A DNA stretch of 8,089 nucleotides, taken from assembly GCA_022600655.1 (NCBI GenBank), contig JAHZJZ010000144.1, positions 1 to 8,089 on the forward strand, in the 5' to 3' direction. This stretch comes from Campylobacterota bacterium. GTDB lineage: Bacteria > Campylobacterota > Campylobacteria > Campylobacterales > Sulfurovaceae. The position numbers and the translations under genes were made by a program. Below the pieces are notes generated by a model. The model was not told where the DNA came from. It was given only the letters and a program-made list of their open reading frames with translations, and ran no database searches. Position 1 is the stretch's first letter. Every line of letters begins with the position of its first letter. Positions 1 to 7,400 of the stretch are shown piece after piece.

Positions 1-74
1 ATTATTTAAAAATATTAAAAATTATCTCTAAAGCCGAAACTTTAGGAAGATTTGGTATTGTTGCATCCAAATGA
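1..74 (+). CDS. Possible 3' end of an upstream gene (partial, unidentified)
   Basis: A frame open from the window edge (codons from base 3) runs for 23 sense codons and ends in TGA at 72-74. The readable tail ends in AETLGRFGIVASK, a composition that looks like protein rather than random AT-rich DNA. The dapE ribosome binding site (TAAGG, 79-83) begins just after this stop, which would fit an operon junction. I do not recognise the family, and so few codons cannot prove coding. The alternative is that these 74 bases are plain intergenic DNA carrying the dapE promoter. Confidence 0.4.
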   Translation, partial: YLKILKIISKAETLGRFGIVASK

Positions 75-93
75 ACAGTAAGGTATACATATT

Positions 94-1209
94 ATGGAAA
101 AAAGATTAGATGTCATTGACCTTTTTTTAAAGCTATTGAGTGCAGAATCAATTACACCTGATGATGGTGGGTTATTGACTTTTATTGAAAATTATTTGGC
201 TGATTTTGAGGCAACATGGGTAAATGAGGGTGGAGTTAAAAACCTTTTTTTAACCAAAAAATTCTCAGAAGGAAGTCACCTCTGTTTTGCAGGTCATGTG
301 GATGTGGTTCCTGCAGGTAAAGGGTGGGAGACTAATCCTTTTGTACCTGTGATTAAAGAAGGATACATCTATGGACGTGGAACTCAAGATATGAAAAGTG
401 GTGTAGCAGCTTTTGTTCAGGCTGTACGAGACATGAACAGTGACTTTTCAGGTCGTCTATCATTGCTTTTAACTTCCGATGAGGAGGGCGATGGAACGTA
501 TGGAACACAGATTGTTCTAAAACACCTCAAAGAGATAGACCTTTTGCCAGACTATTGTATTATCGCTGAACCTACTTGTGAAGAGCAGTTTGGTGATGCC
601 ATTAAGATAGGACGACGAGGGTCTATAAATGGGTATTTAACCCTAAAAGGTGAACAAGGACACGCTGCTTACCCTGAAAAAACAGTCAATCCTGTTCATG
701 ATATCGCTTCTATTTTAGGATACATTGCAGGGCATGACCTTGATAATGGTGATGATGATTTTGCTCCAAGTAAACTGGTCATTACGGACATACGAGCTGG
801 TATGGAGGTAACCAATGTTACCCCACATGAGTTACGTATGATGTTTAATGTACGAAACTCCACAAAGACTACCAAAGAGAGTGTTGAAGCCTATATGCAC
901 GATGCCTTTGAGGGCTTAGAGTATGATTTGATTTTACAGCAAGGCTCTTACCCTTTTGTAACCAATCATGACTCAGTAATTGTTCATCAACTTAGAGAAA
1001 CGATACGAGAAGTAACGGGGGTTGAAACCAAACTCTCTACGGCAGGAGGTACCAGTGATGGGCGACATATCGCTCCTTATGGTATCGAAGTTGTGGAGTT
1101 TGGTGTCATCAATGATAGAATCCATGCCATAAATGAACGAACTTCTATAGAAGAGGTGGAGAGTCTTTATAAAATTTTTGTTAAGATGGTGGAAAGATTT
1201 GTTTATTAA
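94..1209 (+). CDS. dapE: Succinyl-diaminopimelate desuccinylase (M20 family metallohydrolase)
   Basis: Cytoplasmic di-zinc hydrolase that converts N-succinyl-LL-2,6-diaminopimelate to LL-diaminopimelate and succinate, in the succinylase branch of lysine and peptidoglycan precursor synthesis. At 371 residues it has the usual DapE length. The M20 metal-site residues are all present: H68 and D70 (GHVDVVP), D99 (GRGTQDMKSG), catalytic E130 followed by ligand E131 (SDEEGDG), E159 (AEPT) and H344 (RIHAINERT). H190 (GEQGHAAYP) starts the dimerisation lid domain, and GGTSDGRH at 318-325 is the typical C-terminal substrate loop. The ATG at 94 has a TAAGG ribosome site at 79-83, 10 bases upstream. A gene for a small protein follows 46 bases downstream. 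Arg codons are mainly CGA/CGT (11 of 15 by hand count), unlike the respiratory genes further right. Other M20 peptidases (ArgE, CPG2) are less likely because of the DapE-like length and C-terminal motifs. Confidence 0.95.
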   Translation: MEKRLDVIDLFLKLLSAESITPDDGGLLTFIENYLADFEATWVNEGGVKNLFLTKKFSEGSHLCFAGHVDVVPAGKGWETNPFVPVIKEGYIYGRGTQDMKSGVAAFVQAVRDMNSDFSGRLSLLLTSDEEGDGTYGTQIVLKHLKEIDLLPDYCIIAEPTCEEQFGDAIKIGRRGSINGYLTLKGEQGHAAYPEKTVNPVHDIASILGYIAGHDLDNGDDDFAPSKLVITDIRAGMEVTNVTPHELRMMFNVRNSTKTTKESVEAYMHDAFEGLEYDLILQQGSYPFVTNHDSVIVHQLRETIREVTGVETKLSTAGGTSDGRHIAPYGIEVVEFGVINDRIHAINERTSIEEVESLYKIFVKMVERFVY

Positions 1210-1255
1210 CATCTTTTTCAAATGAATGTTAGTAAATGAAATATAAGGATATAAA

Positions 1256-1495
1256 ATGATTGAAGCGAGAGAAGAAATCACAAAAGAAGAGAGTAGGGAA
1301 GCTGAGTTTAATTTAGACGAAGTTAAAGCACATATTGAAAAACTGCTTATGGTCTATCGTACCAAAAAAGATGAGTTAGAGTGGGCTGATGATGATTGGG
1401 AAGTGAGTGAAATTCAAGAAGAGTTAGACAGTTATGCTAAAGATATTCGTGAATTAAAATTAAAAGTACGTGAGTACGAACACGCACAAGCGTAA
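1256..1495 (+). CDS. Small acidic, probably coiled-coil protein of unknown function
   Basis: A 79-residue soluble protein with no signal peptide, membrane segment or cysteine. It is very rich in Glu, Asp and Lys, with a heptad-like helical pattern from about residue 8 to 76 (for example HIEKLLMVYRTKKDEL and IQEELDSYAKDIRELKLKV). A break at about residues 42-50 is made of acidic residues flanked by two tryptophans (EWADDDWEV). This looks like a short helical hairpin or dimeric coiled coil. The ATG at 1256 has a good ribosome site (AAGGAT, 1245-1250) 5 bases upstream. The gene sits 46 bases after dapE and 25 bases before the histidine kinase gene, so it is probably co-transcribed with both. I do not recognise a family. 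A scaffold, partner or regulatory role for the kinase is only a guess from position. Confidence 0.75.
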   Translation: MIEAREEITKEESREAEFNLDEVKAHIEKLLMVYRTKKDELEWADDDWEVSEIQEELDSYAKDIRELKLKVREYEHAQA

Positions 1496-1520
1496 ATTGA
1501 TTTCAAAGTTTAGCGATTAG

Positions 1521-2540
1521 ATGTACAGACGACCCTCATTAACTGAATATGTAATTGCTAGACTGGTTACTATTATTATTTTTGTAACCATAATCTACTC
1601 ATTAATTATTACCCTTGTACCTTTAGAGCTTCAAACTAGAGGTTTTCACATAGTACTTTTTGTTTTGGCACTTTTATTGATTTTAGGTTCAGTCTATATT
1701 GGGGCTAAACGGGTAAAAGGGGAGCTCAAAATTGTTGCACGTTACCTCTCTGGTGTAGAAGATCATGAGAGTGTCAATCGTAAAGCACACTTTTTTACCC
1801 AAGAGTTTGAAAATATTAATATAAAATTGATTGATATTCTACGGATTATGAAGAAAAAAGAGTTAAAAAAACGAAAATACACGGCTAAAATAAAACTCAA
1901 AAATCGTCAACGCTCTGATATGCTTTCGGCTATTGCTCATGAGTTTAGAAATCCTATTGCGGCAACCATGGGGTATGCTCAAACACTTAATGATGACGAT
2001 GAAATCCCCCCAGTACTTCGCAAAAAATTCTTAGGTAAAATCTATAATAATGGTCAAAAAATTGAAGAGTTACTGAGTCGACTTCTACTCTGGAATCGTT
2101 TTGAGAGTGGAGAACAGAAAATCCAGTTAAGCAGTTTTGATATGCAACTTTTAGTTAAGGATGTTATCTCTAACCTAGAAGAGAAGTATAAAAACCGTGA
2201 GATTATAGTCAATGAAAAGAGCGTAAGAGTTAAAGCCGATAAAGCTCTTATGGAGATTGTGATTAAAAATCTTATTGAAAATGCACTGAAGTACTCTAAG
2301 GAGCCTGTACAGGTACAGATTGATGAACATAGCATCTCTGTTATCGATAAGGGTGTAGGAATCTCAGCAGAAAATATTGATAAAGTAACTAAAAAATTTT
2401 TCCGAACCGACGAACACTCTTGGGACAACTCTATGGGACTGGGTTTAGCCATTGTCAAACAGATTTTAAAACTACACGATACTTTCTTAGAAATTGAGAG
2501 TGAAGAGCATGAAGGGTCTACTTTTTCTTTTCAGATATAA
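1521..2540 (+). CDS. Membrane sensor histidine kinase without a periplasmic sensor domain
   Basis: A 339-residue two-component kinase. Two membrane helices (about 11-33 and 42-62) are joined by a loop of only about 10 residues, so there is no extracytoplasmic sensor domain. A basic linker (about 63-130, with a Lys/Arg-rich stretch at 111-130) leads to the HisKA domain, with phospho-acceptor H140 in AIAHEFRNP. The HATPase_c domain follows: N box N250/N254 (NLIENALKYS), G1 D276-G280 (DKGVG), F box FFR at 293-295 and G2 GLGLA at 306-310. All catalytic motifs are intact. An in-frame TAG immediately precedes ATG 1521, so this is the first possible start. No clear ribosome site is seen, so translation may be coupled to the gene 25 bases upstream. 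No response regulator gene adjoins it in the window. It may sense a membrane or internal signal. Control of the downstream respiratory operon is possible but unproven. Confidence 0.92.
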   Translation: MYRRPSLTEYVIARLVTIIIFVTIIYSLIITLVPLELQTRGFHIVLFVLALLLILGSVYIGAKRVKGELKIVARYLSGVEDHESVNRKAHFFTQEFENINIKLIDILRIMKKKELKKRKYTAKIKLKNRQRSDMLSAIAHEFRNPIAATMGYAQTLNDDDEIPPVLRKKFLGKIYNNGQKIEELLSRLLLWNRFESGEQKIQLSSFDMQLLVKDVISNLEEKYKNREIIVNEKSVRVKADKALMEIVIKNLIENALKYSKEPVQVQIDEHSISVIDKGVGISAENIDKVTKKFFRTDEHSWDNSMGLGLAIVKQILKLHDTFLEIESEEHEGSTFSFQI

Positions 2541-2604
2541 TCAATTTTTCTTACTAATACTATTCATGATACTTTATAACATTTTTAAACATTAAAAAAA
2601 TGAG

Positions 2605-2617
2605 AATAATAGTTATA
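2605..2617 (+). repeat. 13-bp direct repeat, copy 1
   Basis: AATAATAGTTATA, identical to the sequence at 2736-2748. The copies are 131 bases apart, both upstream of the molybdoenzyme operon. An exact 13-mer repeat inside 230 bases is noticeable, but AT-rich sequence makes chance matches more likely. It is a candidate regulator binding site only. Confidence 0.4.
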
Positions 2618-2637
2618 TTTATATTCTTTAATTAAAC

Positions 2638-2651
2638 AATACAATTGTATT
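2638..2651. repeat. 14-bp perfect palindrome, candidate operator
   Basis: AATACAATTGTATT is identical to its own reverse complement. It is centred about 48 bases upstream of the transcription start implied by the -10 candidate at 2678-2686, a position often used by activators. It does not match the FNR/CRP-type consensus (TTGAT-N4-ATCAA or TGTGA-N6-TCACA). The binding protein is unknown. Confidence 0.45.
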
Positions 2652-2692
2652 TAATCAAATTTTCGTGCAAAAAATGCTAGTATACATCCATT

Positions 2693-2710
2693 AGTAAAAA
2701 TTATTTTACT
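2693..2710. repeat. Inverted repeat 7+4+7, candidate operator or leader hairpin
   Basis: AGTAAAA, a 4-base spacer (ATTA), then TTTTACT: a perfect 7-bp dyad. It would lie at the transcription start if the -10 element at 2678-2686 is used, a placement suited to a repressor site. As RNA it would form only a weak AT stem. Function is inferred from position alone. Confidence 0.4.
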
Positions 2711-2735
2711 GCATTAAATAGAATTAATATGTAGT

Positions 2736-2748
2736 AATAATAGTTATA
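2736..2748 (+). repeat. 13-bp direct repeat, copy 2
   Basis: Second exact copy of AATAATAGTTATA (first copy at 2605-2617). It overlaps a 10-bp perfect palindrome, AGTTATAACT (2742-2751), that ends 9 bases before the ribosome site of the iron-sulfur subunit gene. The first copy keeps only the left part of that palindrome. Confidence 0.4.
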
Positions 2749-2770
2749 ACTTAAATAAATAGGAGGAAGC

Positions 2771-3523
2771 ATGAAGTTAGGTTTTTTAGTTGATCTTAAC
2801 CTTTGCATGGGTTGTAAAGGGTGTGAGATTGCCTGTAAAGTTGAAAATGAAGTGCCATTAAGCTCGTGGCGTTTGCGTGTAAAATATATTGATATTGGGA
2901 CATTTCCTGATACCTCAAGGAGTTTTACACCATTAAGATGTAACCATTGTGAAAATGCACCATGTGAAAGAATCTGTCCAGTATCAGCACTACACTATTT
3001 AGATAATGGGATTGTAAATATTGATAGTGACAGATGTATCGCTTGTGCAGGTTGTATTATGGCGTGTCCTTATGGAGCAATCTATATGGATCCAGAGTCA
3101 AATACAGCTGATAAATGTACTTACTGTGCTCATAGAATTGAGGGTGGAATGATGCCAGCATGTGTGGTTGCTTGTCCTGTTGAAGCAAACATATTTGGTG
3201 ATGTTGAAGATGAGACTTCACATATCTCAAGATATATTATGGAGCATCAAGGTGCTGTTCAAGTTAGAAAACCTGAAAAGTTCACTGATCCTAAACACTA
3301 CTATGTAGGTGGTGGTAATAACACACTTAACCCTCTTGCACATGAGAGAATTGAAGGGTATGGACTCTTTACCAACATTACTACATTGAAGCATGTAGGT
3401 GATCCAAATCACTCTATGTTAGATAGATTTAATCCATTTGGACATGATGAAGTAGATAATGATAGTTTTATGGACTTTGAACAGCAGGGTCAAGATAGTA
3501 AGAATGAAAAAGGAGGTCACTAA
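2771..3523 (+). CDS. Four-cluster [4Fe-4S] electron-transfer subunit (PsrB/TtrB/DmsB-like)
   Basis: A 250-residue iron-sulfur subunit of a molybdoenzyme complex, carrying electrons between the membrane subunit and the catalytic subunit. Four Cys sets are complete: C12/C15/C18/C22, C57/C60/C65/C69, C89/C92/C95/C99 and C116/C119/C131/C135, the pattern for four [4Fe-4S] clusters. It has no signal peptide, so it is probably exported as a passenger bound to the Tat-targeted catalytic subunit. The ATG follows AGGAGG (2761-2766) by 4 bases. Its stop TAA overlaps the next ATG by one base (TAATG), so translation is coupled. Beyond the last cluster is a tail of about 110 residues, longer than in short PsrB/PhsB proteins of roughly 190 residues. 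The tail ends acidic and Gln/Asn/His-rich. Arg codons are mostly AGA (8 of 11). The family assignment is secure; the exact enzyme is not. Confidence 0.93.
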   Translation: MKLGFLVDLNLCMGCKGCEIACKVENEVPLSSWRLRVKYIDIGTFPDTSRSFTPLRCNHCENAPCERICPVSALHYLDNGIVNIDSDRCIACAGCIMACPYGAIYMDPESNTADKCTYCAHRIEGGMMPACVVACPVEANIFGDVEDETSHISRYIMEHQGAVQVRKPEKFTDPKHYYVGGGNNTLNPLAHERIEGYGLFTNITTLKHVGDPNHSMLDRFNPFGHDEVDNDSFMDFEQQGQDSKNEKGGH

Positions 3524-4473
3524 TGGATCACGGTACAGCTATAGAAGCAACCAAAGCCGTCGTAACGCTTGATGTTGCACTCCCAGGTATTATTTGGGGT
3601 TGGATGATTACCCTTAACATGTGGGCAAAAAGTATTGGTACAGGAGTTATTCTTGTGGGTGCTTTCCTTCTTTACAGACATAAAAAAGATGAAATGCCTA
3701 ATCTTAGATGGATGATGCCACTGATTTCATTTATCGCACTAAATGTCTTCTTATTCTTTACATTAATAGACTTGCACCAACCATTACGAATGATTAATAT
3801 CTTCATTCACCCACACTGGTCATCAGCGATTACCGTTGGAGCATGGATGGCGACCATCTTTACAGGTATGATTACTTTAATGATGCTTATTAGTCTGCTA
3901 GACGCATTCCCTGACTGTAGAAGACACTGTGATGTTGCTAAAAAAGTTAGAGCTAAGAGTGATTTATATGAGAAAATCTTCCCATTTGCAGTTGTTTTAG
4001 CTGTTCCAGTGACACTCTATACCGCTGTTATTATGGCAGAGTCTAGTGCTAGAGAGTTATGGCAAGCACCAACAGAGCTTGTACAGATGCTTATGGCTGC
4101 CTTTATGGTAGGAAGTGCTATATTGATTCTTATCTCTGATAAGTGGTCAGCAGAGGCTAGAAAAGATTTGGCTTTAGTATTGGCAATCTCAGTGTTCTTC
4201 TCGTTCTTGATGTATATGGGTGAGTATTTCTTCTCATTTAAATCAGCTGAAGCAGAAGTGACACTTACTTATGTTCATGCTGGTGGAGCTTATAATATTC
4301 AGTTCTGGATTGCTATGGTTCTAGGTTTCATTGCACCATTCTTTATTGCAATGGGTAGCTTAAAAGAAGAGAACAGAACAATGATGAAGTTTGCTGCTGT
4401 AACAACATTGATTGGTCTCTATTTGGCTAAAGATGTATGGCTTAAAATCCCACAATTGTTACCGTTAAGTTAA
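3523..4473 (+). CDS. NrfD/PsrC-like quinone-reactive membrane subunit
   Basis: A 316-residue integral membrane protein that anchors the complex and exchanges electrons with the quinone pool. About eight hydrophobic helices are visible: roughly 22-50, 63-82, 99-128, 152-173, 186-204, 214-237, 258-280 and 287-307. This fits the NrfD/PsrC fold better than a cytochrome b. The stretch LIDLHQPLRM (81-90) after helix 2 matches the DLG-x-P-x-R-type motif of the NrfD family, and helix 1 carries the expected small/aromatic pattern (WMITLNMWAKSIGTG). The start overlaps the stop of the iron-sulfur gene, with AGGAGG at 3511-3516. The catalytic subunit gene begins 11 bases downstream. No heme-binding CXXCH is present, so quinone chemistry without heme is expected. 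Arg codons are 8 AGA and 1 CGA. Quinol oxidation (reductase) or quinone reduction (dehydrogenase) are both possible. Confidence 0.9.
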   Translation: MDHGTAIEATKAVVTLDVALPGIIWGWMITLNMWAKSIGTGVILVGAFLLYRHKKDEMPNLRWMMPLISFIALNVFLFFTLIDLHQPLRMINIFIHPHWSSAITVGAWMATIFTGMITLMMLISLLDAFPDCRRHCDVAKKVRAKSDLYEKIFPFAVVLAVPVTLYTAVIMAESSARELWQAPTELVQMLMAAFMVGSAILILISDKWSAEARKDLALVLAISVFFSFLMYMGEYFFSFKSAEAEVTLTYVHAGGAYNIQFWIAMVLGFIAPFFIAMGSLKEENRTMMKFAAVTTLIGLYLAKDVWLKIPQLLPLS

Positions 4474-4484
4474 GGAGATAAAAT

Positions 4485-7400
4485 ATGGTTAAGAAAATGA
4501 ATAAAACAGAATCTTCTTTCTTTGAGAGTAGAAGAACATTTTTAAAAGGAACAGCTTACACCGTTGCTGGTGCAGCTGTAGCTAAAGGGGTATTTTCTAC
4601 AATCGTAGATACACCTGCTTTTGCTGAAGAGGCAAAGTTTACCTCAACACCAGAGAGTTTATCTTTCTACCCACCACATGAAGAGTGGGATAGTTTTACA
4701 GAGCTTGATGGACATGATTGGAAAAGGGGTGGAACACTAAGAAATGGTGTTTCTAGTGCTGAAAACCCAGATGGAATTAAAGCAACTGAATATATGTTGG
4801 TTCCAACTTCATGTTCAAACTGTGAAGCTTCATGTGGACTTACTGCATGGGTTGATATCGGTACTTATAAAGAGACTAAAAATCCAAAAGATTTAAAAGT
4901 TAGAAAGTATATGGGTAACCCACTTCACGCAGGAAGCCGTGGACGAAACTGTGCTAAAGGGTACGCAACTCAATCACAAATGTATGATCCAGATAGAATC
5001 CCTTTCCCACTTAAAAGAGCTCCAGGTTCAAAAAGAGGTGAAGGTAAGTGGGTAAGAACCACTTGGGATGAAGCGATGAAAGAGATCGGTACTAAGATGC
5101 ATAATACCCTTAAGCAGGGTGATGAGATGTCGAAAAAACTCATTATGTATCATGTAGGTCGTCCAAATGAGAATGGTTTTGGTCACCGTGTACCACACTC
5201 AATGGGTTGTGATGGGTATGATTCTCACACTAACATCTGTTCTGCAGGTGCTAGACAAGGTACAATTCAGTGGGCAAACGATGATAGAAATTCACCAGAT
5301 TGGTCAAATGCTAACTTGATTTTCTTACAATCATCTCACGCAGCTGATGCAGGTCACTACTTCCAACAGGCTGCTGGTAGAATTGCAGATGCTAGAAAAA
5401 GAGGGGCTAAACTGGTTGTTATGGATCCACGTTTATCTAACTCAGCTGGTATGGCAGACCTTTGGGTTCCATGTTGGCCAGGTACTGAGACAGCTCTTTA
5501 TCTCTATCTTGCAAACAGAGTGCTTCATGAAAAAGGACTAAATGGTGAAGATTTAGTAAACCATGCATTTGTTAAAAACTGGCTCAACTGGGACAGATTG
5601 ATGGCAAATAAGACTCAGTTGGCTGTTCTTAAAGATAAAGGTTATATTAAATCTATTCCTCAAGGTGAGAGCTATGAAGACTTCATTAAGATGCTTCAAG
5701 AGATTTATAGTGTTTATACTCTTGATTTCGTAACCAAAGAGTGTCGAATTGAAGCTAGAATCGTTGAGAAGCTTTACGATATGTTTATCGATGCAGGTGA
5801 CAGAGTAGCAACGTATATCTGGAGAGCTGGACCAATTGCACACCGTGGTGGTTGGATGATTGCTCGTTCTGCATTCTTCCCATTGGCTCTTCGTGGAGCA
5901 ATGGCTGGTGATAAAGGTGGAGTAGGTATGCACCACTGGCATGTTATCTCTGTTAACGGTAAGGGTGACAAAGCTGCAGTTGCAGGTGAGAGACCTCCTA
6001 AAGTTGATGTATGGAATGAGATTGCTTGGCCACCTGAGTATCCGTTAAGTTCATATGAGATGAGTCATATTATGCCTCACCTACTTATGGATGATGCATG
6101 GAGAAAAAAATGGAATGACAAAGGGCTAAATGTTCCTGAGAAGTTAGCTGTTTGGATTCCTCGTATGTATAACCCAGTTTGGATTAACCCAGATGGATTT
6201 AGATGGATTGAGGCTCTTAAACGAGAAGATAAGATTGAGATGTCATTTAACCTCTCTCCAACTTGGTCAGAGACCAACTGGTACTGTGACTATATTTTAC
6301 CAACAGGTTTAGCTGGTGAGAGACATGACCAACACTCAGAAGCAACACAACCATCAAGATGGTTAAGCTTTAGACAACCAGCACTTAGAGTAGCACTTGA
6401 AAAGATGGGTTGGCAACCAAAAGACCCTACACGTGCAACACTTGAAGCTCACATGGCATCAGGTCTGGGTGAGATTTGGGAAGAGGTAGAGTTCTGGGCA
6501 AACATTATGGTTCATCATGTTGACCCTGATGGATCTCTTGGTGTTAGAAAGTACTGGGCTTCAAAAGAGGATCCAAGTAGAGCCGTAACCATTAGAGAGT
6601 GGTACCAAGCAGCGTTTGATAAGTTACCAAACCTTAGAAAAGCAGCGAAGAGTAAACATGGAGAGAGTCAATACCCTAACTACGAGTTAATGAGAGAGAT
6701 GGGTACATGGTTAGAAGAGGACAACATCTATAAGCCACAAGAGAGACCACTTAAAAAAGTTGGTGACACTTATATTGCTCACGGTCATGAGTATAAAGAG
6801 AGTGACGTAGAGAAAGATGAGTTTGGTGCATTGTTGGTTGATGATGGACATGGACATAAACACGCGATTGGTATTGAGATAAATGGTGAAGTGAAACAAG
6901 GGTTCCACACTTTAAGTAAAAAGCTAGAGTTCTTCTCTGAGTGGTTTGCTGAGTGGAAGTGGCCTGAGTATGCTATACCTATCTATCCAACAAGTAAAGA
7001 AGAGCGTAAAAAAATGGTTCACGTTGTTTCACAAGTTCACCATGACTTTATGGAAAAAGAGAATGAATTTGCATTGAACACGGTATTTAGATTACCATAC
7101 AACATTCATACCCGTTCTGTAAACTCTAAACACCTTATGGAGATTTCTCAAAACCATAACCCAGTTTGGATTAACACAGCAGATGCTAAACGAATGAACA
7201 TTAAGCAGGGTGATGCGATTAAAGTAACCATCTCTGATACGGTTTCAGGACTAGAGTCTGGTTACTTCATCGCGATGGCTGTTCCAACAGAGGCGACTAT
7301 GCCAGGTGTACTCGCTAACTCACACCATGCAGGGCGATGGAAGCTTAAAAATGCTATTGATATCCCAGGATTTAGCCATAAGTTAGGTGTTATGGGTATT

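Larger units (their letters stand above)
2541..2770 (+). promoter_or_regulatory. Gene-free control region upstream of the molybdoenzyme operon
   Basis: 230 bases, strongly AT-rich and without a plausible gene. It must hold the promoter of the downstream operon unless that operon is read through from the kinase gene; no GC-rich terminator follows the kinase. A candidate -10 element lies at 2678-2686 (TAGTAT preceded by TGC, or the overlapping TATACA). No convincing -35 is seen, which is usual for the main sigma factor in Campylobacterota. Starting there, transcription would begin near 2692 and give a leader of about 80 bases. A second, weaker candidate is TATAAC at 2745-2750. The region contains several dyads and a 13-bp direct repeat, listed separately. 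The region ends in a strong AGGAGG at 2761-2766. Confidence 0.6.

Noticed and set aside
973..1281. Minus-strand open frame of 102 codons opposite the end of dapE
   Set aside because: It lies almost wholly under dapE, whose C-terminal motifs (GGTSDGRH, HAINERT) are intact, and it resembles no protein family.
2054..2458. Minus-strand open frame of 134 codons opposite the kinase gene
   Set aside because: It is a Ser/Ile-rich shadow of the HATPase domain, which is clearly coding on the + strand.
2580..2602. CATTTTT ... AAAAATG stem after the kinase as a terminator
   Set aside because: The 7-bp stem has a single G-C pair at its base, a 9-base loop and no following U-run. It is expected by chance in such AT-rich DNA.
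2660..2682. Possible sigma-54 promoter around TTTCGTGCAAAAAATGCT
   Set aside because: The required GG and GC pairs of the -24/-12 elements are not present at the right spacing.
3913..3930. CRRHC (residues 132-136) in the membrane subunit as a heme or metal motif
   Set aside because: Heme c binding needs CXXCH. This order is CXXHC in a loop of a protein family that does not need heme, so I see no support beyond coincidence.
4485..4625. N-terminal Tat region as a membrane anchor rather than a cleaved signal
   Set aside because: An Ala-Phe-Ala cleavage site follows the hydrophobic stretch, and a dedicated membrane subunit is encoded next door, so a cleaved signal is the simpler reading.
5347..5971. 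Several short open frames (both strands) inside the catalytic subunit gene
   Set aside because: All lie within a continuous, motif-bearing molybdoenzyme frame. None has a convincing ribosome site or a recognisable domain.
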